Assembly: GCA_001596135.1 (NCBI GenBank)
Contig: CP014773.1
Coordinates: 5,394,001 to 5,458,000 of the forward strand
Length of the DNA stretch: 64,000 nucleotides
Reading direction: 5' to 3'
DNA from: Mucilaginibacter sp. PAMC 26640
GTDB taxonomy: Bacteria; Bacteroidota; Bacteroidia; Sphingobacteriales; Sphingobacteriaceae
The notes under the pieces were generated by a model that did not search any database, had not been told where the DNA came from, and saw only the letters and a program-made list of their open reading frames with translations. Positions 17,976 to 25,013 of the stretch are shown piece by piece (the stretch's first letter is position 1; each line of letters begins with the position of its first letter). The position numbers and the translations under genes were made by a program.

Positions 17976-18139
17976 GAGCCTTGCACCGGGTTCGGTACAC
18001 CAGCGCATATCCTTAAGACTTTCCCGTTGGATTGGAGACTATCCCGAAGTAAAATGGTGTGAAGCCTTCCCTGCCCGGTTTATAACATCTCGCCGCAACA
18101 ATAGGCTACGATGTTACCACTGAGATATTACCGGGGCTC
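17976..18139. ncRNA. Candidate structured RNA upstream of dnaX (strand uncertain)
   Basis: A GC-richer block in an otherwise AT-rich 430-base gap. Nested complementary segments are visible: GAGCC (17976-17980) with GGCTC (18135-18139), ACCGGG (17985-17990) with CCCGGT (18074-18079), ACACCA (17997-18002) with TGGTGT (18055-18060), and AACATC (18084-18089) with GATGTT (18110-18115). A third CCGGGG at 18131 could compete for the same partners. It does not match the landmarks of RNase P, tmRNA, 4.5S, TPP or cobalamin RNAs known to me; a 6S-type RNA cannot be excluded. Confidence 0.4.
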
Positions 18140-18183
18140 AAACTAAGCCTTGATAATTATTTGCCGAAAAGATCAGCTAACCC

Positions 18184-18429
18184 CTATTGCAGATCATCAT
18201 CCGGCAGGTGATCGTCATCCTCAGCATCAGGTTCGCGCACATCATCGCCTACGCGAATCTCGTGCATATCGTCCTTATCCTCTACCTGGTCGTCAAAATC
18301 TTCATCATCCTCATCATCCCAGTCGCCTTCAACAGCTTCATCTTCTTCATCCGGCGCCTGCAGGAAAAGAGTATCATACATAAAACCTGAATCGCTTGTT
18401 TCGTAGTACCTGCTTTCGGAAAATAGCAT
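18184..18429 (-). CDS. Small acidic hypothetical protein
   Basis: An 81-residue protein whose residues 27-81 are mostly Asp and Glu (EEDEAVEGDWDDEDDEDF). No signal or membrane segment. It resembles in composition the other acidic protein at 15409 but is not an obvious homologue. The N-terminal 25 residues are more ordinary (SRYYETSDSGFMYDTLFL). Likely genuine, function unknown. Confidence 0.65.
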   Translation of the reverse strand: MLFSESRYYETSDSGFMYDTLFLQAPDEEDEAVEGDWDDEDDEDFDDQVEDKDDMHEIRVGDDVREPDAEDDDHLPDDDLQ

Positions 18430-18596
18430 AATAGTAGTGTTTTAATTTATGAGACAAATACGTGTTACCTTATGTTTTATAAAATATTCAACTTATAATC
18501 AAATGTAGGGCTTGTACATCAAGCCCCTATTTACAAACTGTTACGTTATTATGAAATAATTGGGAGCACGGCATGCATAAGGCGCGTTTTGTGCTG

Positions 18597-19070
18597 TCAA
18601 CTATACCGGTTCAGCAATGCCTCTATAACCGACTGTTCCATTTTTGATTTCTGGCTTAGGTAACGGGTAATGGTTCTTGTGCCATTGTTGATCTGCGTGT
18701 TTTCATAATCCTTATCTGATGTGTTATCAGCAATTTCTAAAGCAATGTTCAAATCGCGTAGCGCAATTAGTTCGGTGCGGTAATCACTGGCTTGCTTAAT
18801 ACTGCTTTTATAAGCATAGATGAGAGAAATAGCCGTAATTTCAATTAAACCCGCGACTATCATTTTAGCAACTACAGGTCCAAAATAAATAACAGGCTGA
18901 TAGACGTTAGTAGATTCCGAAAAATTTGGCAGGAACAATACGCCTGCCCCTGATAATGCTAACAGTACTCCGGCAAGTAAGCTTTGTTTAGCCGAGTTGG
19001 TTGTACTATTTATAAATTTTTTCAGCTGCTCAATTTGATCCTGTGAGCCGGCGTTAAAGCTATTTTTCAT
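18597..19070 (-). CDS. Small membrane protein with two TM segments, third gene of cluster
   Basis: A 157-residue protein with two predicted transmembrane segments at about residues 30-48 and 68-88, an N-terminal soluble stretch and a C-terminal cytoplasmic-like helical tail ending in NNGTRTITRYLSQKSKMEQ. It follows the alpha/beta-hydrolase gene by 17 bases in the same direction. The tail could contact the hydrolase. I do not recognise the family. Confidence 0.8.
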   Translation of the reverse strand: MKNSFNAGSQDQIEQLKKFINSTTNSAKQSLLAGVLLALSGAGVLFLPNFSESTNVYQPVIYFGPVVAKMIVAGLIEITAISLIYAYKSSIKQASDYRTELIALRDLNIALEIADNTSDKDYENTQINNGTRTITRYLSQKSKMEQSVIEALLNRYS

Positions 19071-19087
19071 CGTTCAATTTATTAAGT

Positions 19088-20455
19088 TTATACCAGGTAA
19101 TTACAAATAATGTCTACAAAGAAGTCGTCACAGTCCCAATAATAACTGTGCGTAAAACCAAACCTTCCGGCCTTAAAGCGGCAATCGATGTTAATTAGGT
19201 TTGTATAATAATCCAACCCGCCACTTACATAATCTTTACTGTCGTAATAATTGCGCCATTGAATACCATCAAGCATTTTTTCTAAATCGCAGTACACCTC
19301 CATAAATGCTTTGTTCTTTAGGCGGTTGTTGCCAAAATTCAATGCACGCTGTTTAAAACCGTGAAAATTATCCAGCAGCTGCTGCCTTAAATACTCATTG
19401 TCTGGCACATTCTCTCTCAAAAAAAACACAATTTTATCAAGCGGGCATCCAAAAGTAATAAAGCCGCGCAGCTGCTCTTTTAAATGATTGCCGCCATAAT
19501 AACGGCAAATACCTTTCTCGTTATAATTCACAATCTCTTGTTTATTAATCAGCAGGTTAAACTGATTAATGGCATCATATGCCACCTGCGACCCTAATGA
19601 ATGCCCTGCTACAATTACTGCTGGATAGTAGAGCTTCAAGTCCTGTAACGGTGGCTTTACTTCTTGTTCACGGCCATCGTCTGGCGTATAATCTTCTGCA
19701 CGTTCTATTAAAAATTGCAATGCATTTACCGCACCGTTTAAAATATTGCGCCTTACCGCATAAAATTTAGATTTAGGATCCACCACGTTATAAATAGCCA
19801 CATCCCCCAGGATATTGGTCAGATCGTGTATTTTGCTATCGGCGTAGGATTGCAACATACCGTCTGCAAGTTTCCCTTGAAATGGTATCCTGCCCACTAT
19901 CCAAATAATCAAACGCCATAAAAGATCCATGATTAAAAACAGCCGGGATACAAATGTCATAAAGAACCTGTAGGTACCTACTTTAAACTTCCCTGTTTTG
20001 GTATCGAAAAAGGGGCTTTTATCTTTATACTGTTGGCCTATTTGCCCGTTTTTTTGATAAAACTTCTCAGCCCCGTTTACTACGCCCTGCAGCCAGGTGT
20101 TAAGATCATTCCAACTCGCTTTATCTTCTGTATAATCCGCCCAATAATATTCGTATACATCAATAAAGTGTTCGCTGTCATCTTTTTTTAAACGCAATAC
20201 ATTATCAAACCATTTTGTGCCATTTTTATCCGTCTTGCTTATTATTTCGTGGCTTAACGAGATTGCGTCCGGGTAAGTTTTGCGATACTGCCTGGTAAGC
20301 CCGCGGCCAAACTGATCCAGCGTTTCCAGCGGCAGCTGATCGCCGATACCATGCACCACCATAATGGCGGTATTTTGTGTTACCCATTCAATGTCAGCAG
20401 CAATAGCAACTAGGCTGAGTATTTTATGCTCGTTTGGCAGGCTGTCTTTGTTCAT
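19088..20455 (-). CDS. Lipase-like alpha/beta hydrolase
   Basis: A 455-residue protein with an alpha/beta-hydrolase signature: the oxyanion-side motif AIMVVHGIGDQLP near residue 30 and the nucleophile elbow VAGHSLGSQVAYDA at about 290. Downstream acidic and His residues (DSKDYVSGGLDYY, FGFTHSYYWD) could complete a Ser-Asp-His triad. A hydrophobic stretch near residue 170 (FFMTFVSRLFLIMDLLWRLIIWIVG) may anchor it to a membrane. It lies between an outer-membrane protein and a two-TM protein and probably works with them on a lipid or ester substrate. Substrate unknown. Confidence 0.85.
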   Translation of the reverse strand: MNKDSLPNEHKILSLVAIAADIEWVTQNTAIMVVHGIGDQLPLETLDQFGRGLTRQYRKTYPDAISLSHEIISKTDKNGTKWFDNVLRLKKDDSEHFIDVYEYYWADYTEDKASWNDLNTWLQGVVNGAEKFYQKNGQIGQQYKDKSPFFDTKTGKFKVGTYRFFMTFVSRLFLIMDLLWRLIIWIVGRIPFQGKLADGMLQSYADSKIHDLTNILGDVAIYNVVDPKSKFYAVRRNILNGAVNALQFLIERAEDYTPDDGREQEVKPPLQDLKLYYPAVIVAGHSLGSQVAYDAINQFNLLINKQEIVNYNEKGICRYYGGNHLKEQLRGFITFGCPLDKIVFFLRENVPDNEYLRQQLLDNFHGFKQRALNFGNNRLKNKAFMEVYCDLEKMLDGIQWRNYYDSKDYVSGGLDYYTNLINIDCRFKAGRFGFTHSYYWDCDDFFVDIICNYLV

Positions 20456-20467
20456 AAATTTTACAAT

Positions 20468-22288
20468 TTAAAAAGGTGCAACCAAAGGTTTAAGTAAAGC
20501 CGAGAGGTCAAACTTTTTGCTGAGTGCAAGAGTAATTACGGGTTTTGCACCCTTAATCAACAAGCCGCGCACTTCACCGCTAAATGTGAGCCCGAAAGTT
20601 GCTTCGGTAAGCCTATACTGTATCACATAAAACCAATTCCAGCTCTTAACTGGTATACCTGCATTTAATAGCTTATTATAGTAGGGTTCCACGCCTGGAA
20701 GCGGAAAATATTCGCCACCTCTTATCGGATTGGTAATGCTGAAACCTTGATTACTACGCCCGATAATGCCGTTAATATAAAGCGTGTAATTATCTTCTTT
20801 GAGATAAGAAGCCAGGCCGGCACCAAAGTAATGCGAACGCCCGTCATACTCAAAACTATTTTCTTTGAAAGGGTAAGTGTCTCGGGTATTAGCAGCAACA
20901 AATTGCGTTTGATTGCGGGCGGTTTTCGAATAATTAATAGTAGATGTTATACGCTGCCAAAGCATTTCAAAGTAAGTAGAAACTGATAAATGGAACCCGT
21001 CTTCTGACAACCTACCGTTTGTAAGCTGCAACTGTGGTGAAAGTAATAATCCAATTGACTTAACGCTGGTTGTTGCAATTACCCGACCAGTATCACTATA
21101 TATCGGAAATCCGTTGTTAGTGGTGTCAAAACTTTGAGAGTTGCCATCCCGGTAGGTGAAGCCGCTGGCAAGCGACTGGCTTTGAGTGATGGATTGTGCC
21201 TCGTAAACACCGCCAATAAAACTTAAATTTTTCTTGTATTTGCCAATGCTTGCTACATCCTTCATGTGACCGAACACCCCAGCATAAAAATTATTGGTTT
21301 TAATCTTATCTAATAGGTCAAAGTTGGTACCCACTTCGGCCCAAAAAGACTTGTCAGGCACTATCACTTTAAGCCGCTGGCTGCCCCTGTTTATTTGGGA
21401 TTGCCCCCTGATAAATAAGTCGATATTCTGCACTGTATTTAGCGTGTCTCCTGCTTTTAGGGTCTTTATGTGCAGCGGAACTGTTATTGTACCCTCGCTT
21501 CCTTTTCTCCATTCGTCAGCTGTTACGTTAACCGGGTTATCTACAATTTGAAACGTTTTCGCAATTGCCGAATCAGCAAATGCAAAGATCAGCTGACTGG
21601 AATCGGCATTGTACTTCCCATGAAATTTTAAGCGTACAGTAAAGGTATCAAGGGAGCTTACTAAAGTTGAATATCTGCGTTCGATATTTTTAATTTTGCC
21701 GGAAGCAATGATCTCTGCGCCTCCGTTTCTTACAAGAGCAGTTTTTTTACTGCTCACAATCTTACTTTCAAACGGTAAAAAACGGACATAGTGCCTGCCG
21801 CTAAACAATGGAGAAACCGGCGATACAACAAGTTCCTGCATTGTTTTAACAAGCTTTGTTTGCTCTAACGTGACCTCGATAGATTTAGTGACGGTGGTAT
21901 CACCTCGTTTGCTCCAATCGGTGTTATTAATAATTATTTTATCCGCAGCCGGTATAAAATCGAGCCCCGCCAGTTCAACAATAGGGTTGAAAGCCAAGCT
22001 GACTTTTAGAAAGTCTTTATGATGCCCCCCATTCTTTTTAAGCAAAAACTTTAATTTAATAGTATATCGTTTAAGCGTATTCTGTTGGATAGTATCCAGT
22101 GAGATTTCGGTAAGTTCTTCTACCAAGGTAACCGAATCAGCGGGAACATACCTTAAACTGGTCTTCGTAAAGGAAGAGATTGTATTTGATGGCTTGACAA
22201 TACCTCTTGAGAGGCAAATAAAAGGCAAAAAAAACAAAATGGCGGTGCCTGCTAAGGTAAAAGGCGATTTGTTGTGATTGTGTTTCAT
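20468..22288 (-). CDS. Large outer-membrane protein, first gene of hydrolase cluster
   Basis: A 606-residue secreted protein. Residues 1-29 are a signal peptide. The first 300 residues are beta-rich with repeated immunoglobulin-like strand patterns (TLKRYTIKLKFLLKKNGG, DTFTVRLKFHGKYNAD). The C-terminal 280 residues look like an outer-membrane barrel with strands such as FYVIQYRLTEATFGLTFSGEVRG. No family name is recognised. It heads a three-gene unit with spacings of 12 and 17 bases. Confidence 0.85.
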   Translation of the reverse strand: MKHNHNKSPFTLAGTAILFFLPFICLSRGIVKPSNTISSFTKTSLRYVPADSVTLVEELTEISLDTIQQNTLKRYTIKLKFLLKKNGGHHKDFLKVSLAFNPIVELAGLDFIPAADKIIINNTDWSKRGDTTVTKSIEVTLEQTKLVKTMQELVVSPVSPLFSGRHYVRFLPFESKIVSSKKTALVRNGGAEIIASGKIKNIERRYSTLVSSLDTFTVRLKFHGKYNADSSQLIFAFADSAIAKTFQIVDNPVNVTADEWRKGSEGTITVPLHIKTLKAGDTLNTVQNIDLFIRGQSQINRGSQRLKVIVPDKSFWAEVGTNFDLLDKIKTNNFYAGVFGHMKDVASIGKYKKNLSFIGGVYEAQSITQSQSLASGFTYRDGNSQSFDTTNNGFPIYSDTGRVIATTSVKSIGLLLSPQLQLTNGRLSEDGFHLSVSTYFEMLWQRITSTINYSKTARNQTQFVAANTRDTYPFKENSFEYDGRSHYFGAGLASYLKEDNYTLYINGIIGRSNQGFSITNPIRGGEYFPLPGVEPYYNKLLNAGIPVKSWNWFYVIQYRLTEATFGLTFSGEVRGLLIKGAKPVITLALSKKFDLSALLKPLVAPF

Positions 22289-22372
22289 AGTATAAGTCTA
22301 AATGTCAATTAATTAAGTAAAATTAACATGCTCAGATGAACAGCATCAACCGTAAAAACACCCTTTTTAAGG

Positions 22373-22404
22373 TTTGTATTTTATAAAAATTCTTACTACA
22401 TTTG
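22373..22404 (+). promoter_or_regulatory. Promoter of rpsF-rpsR-rplI and possible S6:S18 leader
   Basis: TTTG at 22373-22376 and TACATTTG at 22397-22404 match the Bacteroidota -33 and -7 boxes with a 20-base spacer. The transcript would start near 22410. The leader begins with CCCCGTAATAGCGGG, a CCCG/CGGG hairpin with CC before it, which could be an S6:S18 autoregulatory leader; that part is tentative. Confidence 0.7.
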
Positions 22405-22449
22405 CAGCCCCGTAATAGCGGGTATTTAATTAAAAATCAAAGTATAACA

Positions 22450-22815
22450 ATGCAACAGTACGAAATCGTGATCGTTCTAACCCCGTTGTTGTCAACAGAA
22501 ACAGCTGCTGAGGCTATCGCCAAATACAGCAAAGTTTTAACAGACAACGGAGCCGAAATTGTCCAGGAGGATAATTGGGGTTTGAGAAAACTTGCGTACC
22601 CTATTCAAAAGAAGACTACAGGGTACTATCACTTAACTGAATTCAAGGCTCCCGGTGAAGTAATTAACAAATTGGAAGTTGAGTTAAGGCGCGATGAGCG
22701 TGTGCTACGTTTCCTTACCATTGCGCTGGATAAACATGCAGTAGCATACAACGACAAAAAACGCAGCGGTGCTTTTAACAAGAAGCCTGCAGCTAAAGTG
22801 GAGGAAAGCAAATAA
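22450..22815 (+). CDS. rpsF: 30S ribosomal protein S6
   Basis: A 121-residue ribosomal protein binding 16S rRNA in the platform with S18. MQQYEIVIVLTPLLS at the start and GLRKLAYPIQKKTTGYYHLTEF are diagnostic. The frame is open 48 bases further upstream, but the ATG at 22450 gives the conserved N-terminus. Its stop overlaps the rpsR ATG by one base, so S6 and S18 translation is coupled. Confidence 0.98.
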   Translation: MQQYEIVIVLTPLLSTETAAEAIAKYSKVLTDNGAEIVQEDNWGLRKLAYPIQKKTTGYYHLTEFKAPGEVINKLEVELRRDERVLRFLTIALDKHAVAYNDKKRSGAFNKKPAAKVEESK

Positions 22816-23078
22816 TGGCAAACGACCAAATTAAATACGTTACCGCTCCCAAGGTGGAGGATAACCGTAAGAAATACTGCCGTTTTAAGAAAAACGGTAT
22901 CAAGTATATCGACTACAAAGACGCTAACTTTTTATTAAAGTTTATTAATGATCAGGGTAAAGTATTACCACGCCGTTTAACCGGTACTTCATTAAAATTT
23001 CAGCGTAAAGTGGCACAGGCTGTTAAACGTGCCCGCCACATTGGTTTATTGCCTTACGTTACAGACTCATTAAAATAA
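22815..23078 (+). CDS. rpsR: 30S ribosomal protein S18
   Basis: An 87-residue ribosomal protein that pairs with S6. Diagnostic segments are CRFKKNGIKYIDYKD and LPRRLTGTSLKFQRKVAQAV. It overlaps rpsF by one base (TAATG) and precedes rplI by 16 bases, the standard order. Confidence 0.98.
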   Translation: MANDQIKYVTAPKVEDNRKKYCRFKKNGIKYIDYKDANFLLKFINDQGKVLPRRLTGTSLKFQRKVAQAVKRARHIGLLPYVTDSLK

Positions 23079-23094
23079 TCAGGAGGTTTACAAA

Positions 23095-23538
23095 ATGGAA
23101 GTTATTTTAAAACAAGATGTAAAAAACCTGGGTGATAAAGACGATGTAGTAAACGTTAAACCAGGTTATGGCCGTAATTTCCTTATCCCTAAGGGTTATG
23201 CCATATTAGCCACAGTATCTGCACGTAAAGTATTGGCAGAAAACCTGAAACAGGCTCAATTTAAACAAGATAAAATTCGCAAGGATGCTGATGCTATTGC
23301 TGCACGTTTAGAAGGTGTTAAACTTACTATTGGCGCTAAAGCAGGCGAAAGCGGCAAGATCTTCGGTGCTATCAATACCATACAGGTAGCTGATGCATTA
23401 AAGAAAGAAGGTTTTGAAGTTGACCGTCGCCGCATCACTTTTGACCAGGAGCCTAAATTTGTAGGCGAATACGTTGCAAACGTAAACCTGCATAAAGAAG
23501 TAAAAGTTCAGGTACCTTTTGAAGTAGTAGCTGAATAA
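23095..23538 (+). CDS. rplI: 50S ribosomal protein L9
   Basis: A 147-residue two-domain ribosomal protein. The N-terminal domain has MEVILKQDVKNLGDKDDVVNVKPGYGRNFLIP, with the long connecting helix at residues 40-75 and a C-terminal domain with GKIFGAINTIQVADAL. A strong Shine-Dalgarno AGGAGG lies 9 bases upstream of the ATG, unusual for this phylum and perhaps favouring high expression. Confidence 0.98.
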   Translation: MEVILKQDVKNLGDKDDVVNVKPGYGRNFLIPKGYAILATVSARKVLAENLKQAQFKQDKIRKDADAIAARLEGVKLTIGAKAGESGKIFGAINTIQVADALKKEGFEVDRRRITFDQEPKFVGEYVANVNLHKEVKVQVPFEVVAE

Positions 23539-23586
23539 TTTTAATTTCGGATATCGGATTTCCGATTTCGAATTTTAAATATCTAA

Positions 23587-23618
23587 AAGGTGTTTTGCAT
23601 TTGCAGAACACCTTTTTT
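23587..23618 (+). terminator. Terminator of the rpsF operon
   Basis: AAGGTGTT and AACACCTT form an 8-bp stem with a 12-base loop, followed by TTTTTT, about 50 bases after rplI. The -7 box for mtgA begins only 7 bases later. Confidence 0.85.
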
Positions 23619-23632
23619 GTTTCCTAATTTTG
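23600..23632 (+). promoter_or_regulatory. Candidate mtgA promoter inside the terminator
   Basis: TTTG at 23600-23603 and TAATTTTG at 23625-23632 resemble the -33 and -7 boxes with a 21-base gap. The ATG of mtgA at 23640 is only 7 bases after the -7 box, so the transcript would be leaderless or nearly so. The -33 box lies inside the terminator loop of the ribosomal operon. Confidence 0.5.
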
Positions 23633-23639
23633 CAGCACA

Positions 23640-24401
23640 ATGGCCCCTAATTCCCGCTCTTCAAAAAAACCTGCTTCTCAATCGAAATCCCGTCATTCGA
23701 AATCTATTTTCGGCGGCGGCATATTTCGTCTTTTGTTCCGTATCGTCAAACTGGTGATTATCGCCTTTGTCGCACTCAGTGTTTTTGGGGTGCTGTTGTT
23801 CCGGTTTATAAACCCACCCTTCACCTGGCTAATGATCCAGCGCGGCTTTGAACAAAAAGCCAATGGCAAGGATTGGAAGATAGACAAAGAGTGGGTAGCT
23901 TTTAACGACATTGCAGACCCGATGAAACGCGCAGCCGTTGCTGCAGAAGATCAAACTTTTTTAGAGAACCATGGCTTCGACTTTAAAGCTATTCAGCGCG
24001 CCATCCAAAAAAACGCCAACAGTAAAAAACTAATTGGCGGCAGCACCATTACCCAGCAAACCGCTAAAAACGTTTTCCTGTGGCCAGGCCGGTCGTTTAT
24101 CCGCAAAGGGTTTGAGGCGTGGTTCACCATGCTGATCGAAGCTTTCTGGAGCAAAAAGCGAATAATGGAGATCTATCTCAACGTTATAGAAATGGGTGAT
24201 GGTATTTATGGTATCGAGGCAGCATCACAGGCATATTTTCATAAACCTGCCGCACAGTTAAATAACAGGCAGGCTGCAGCCATTGCAGTAATTTTCCCAA
24301 GTCCGCTAAAATGGTCTGCCACCAACCCAACCCGCTATTTAAAGCACCGCCAATATTTGATCAGGGCTAATATGCGCAGGCTGGGGCCGCTGGAGTTTTA
24401 G
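23640..24401 (+). CDS. mtgA: Monofunctional peptidoglycan transglycosylase (GT51)
   Basis: A 253-residue inner-membrane enzyme polymerising lipid II into glycan strands. One transmembrane helix spans about residues 32-55 after a basic N-terminus. The GT51 motifs are present: AAEDQTF with catalytic Glu103, GGSTITQQTAKN, and KKRIMEIYLN with Glu177. There is no transpeptidase domain, and the length fits MtgA. Confidence 0.94.
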   Translation: MAPNSRSSKKPASQSKSRHSKSIFGGGIFRLLFRIVKLVIIAFVALSVFGVLLFRFINPPFTWLMIQRGFEQKANGKDWKIDKEWVAFNDIADPMKRAAVAAEDQTFLENHGFDFKAIQRAIQKNANSKKLIGGSTITQQTAKNVFLWPGRSFIRKGFEAWFTMLIEAFWSKKRIMEIYLNVIEMGDGIYGIEAASQAYFHKPAAQLNNRQAAAIAVIFPSPLKWSATNPTRYLKHRQYLIRANMRRLGPLEF

Positions 24402-24528
24402 GCAAGATCCTTTTCTCGGTAAATGATATTTGTTTGCATTAAAACACTCACTCGAGTCCTAATAAACAGGCCCTTTGGCAAGATTGGTCAACCCTGGCAA
24501 TTGAGCATTACAAAAAGCTTGTTTTACC

Positions 24529-24981
24529 TTATATTTTATTCCACCTGGGCAAACGTCCAAACATTTCGATGTGCTTTTCTAAGATTGTTCTTTCAACCGC
24601 ATCCGGACAGTCATTCAACTTTTGATCATGAGTTACGTACCAATAAACGTCAAGCGCTTCAATATCTTCAATAAGCATTTGTGCCGGCCAGGAATTCTTC
24701 CTGGCAACTTTCCCAAATTGATGGCCATTAACAATTTGATCTTTCATTCCTCCAAGTCCTGCTTTTCTTAACGAAATATTTCCATCAGTGCCTTTTTTGC
24801 CTGATCGGCCAATATAAACCAATTCAATGCCGCCGTGCGCCAATGCATATATCAGGTAAACTCCGCCCTTGTCTGAAGGGGCATTGCATGCTATGGAAAC
24901 GCTCTCGGTGGGACTGAAAAAAAAATGCCCGGTTGTTTTATATTTTACAAGTTCATCAAATATTTCATTTGCTATATACAT
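24529..24981 (-). CDS. GIY-YIG-like domain protein
   Basis: A 150-residue soluble protein with a GIY-YIG-like pattern: GVYLIYALAHGG near residue 41 and ELVYIGRSGKKG near 53, followed by a Glu in VERTILEKHIEMFG that could be the metal-binding residue. The fold is used by nucleases, but the usual Arg is replaced within YIGRSG, and catalytic activity is uncertain. It is isolated between mtgA and the convergent-side peptidase. Confidence 0.7.
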   Translation of the reverse strand: MYIANEIFDELVKYKTTGHFFFSPTESVSIACNAPSDKGGVYLIYALAHGGIELVYIGRSGKKGTDGNISLRKAGLGGMKDQIVNGHQFGKVARKNSWPAQMLIEDIEALDVYWYVTHDQKLNDCPDAVERTILEKHIEMFGRLPRWNKI

Positions 24982-25013
24982 TGCGCATCAAAATAGCTAC
25001 TCATACGGACCAT

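Noticed and set aside
17976..18139. RNase P, tmRNA or riboswitch of a known class
   Set aside because: Short matches such as GGGAAAGTC and GAACCCGG exist, but the length, order and other core motifs do not fit, so it was left as an unassigned candidate.
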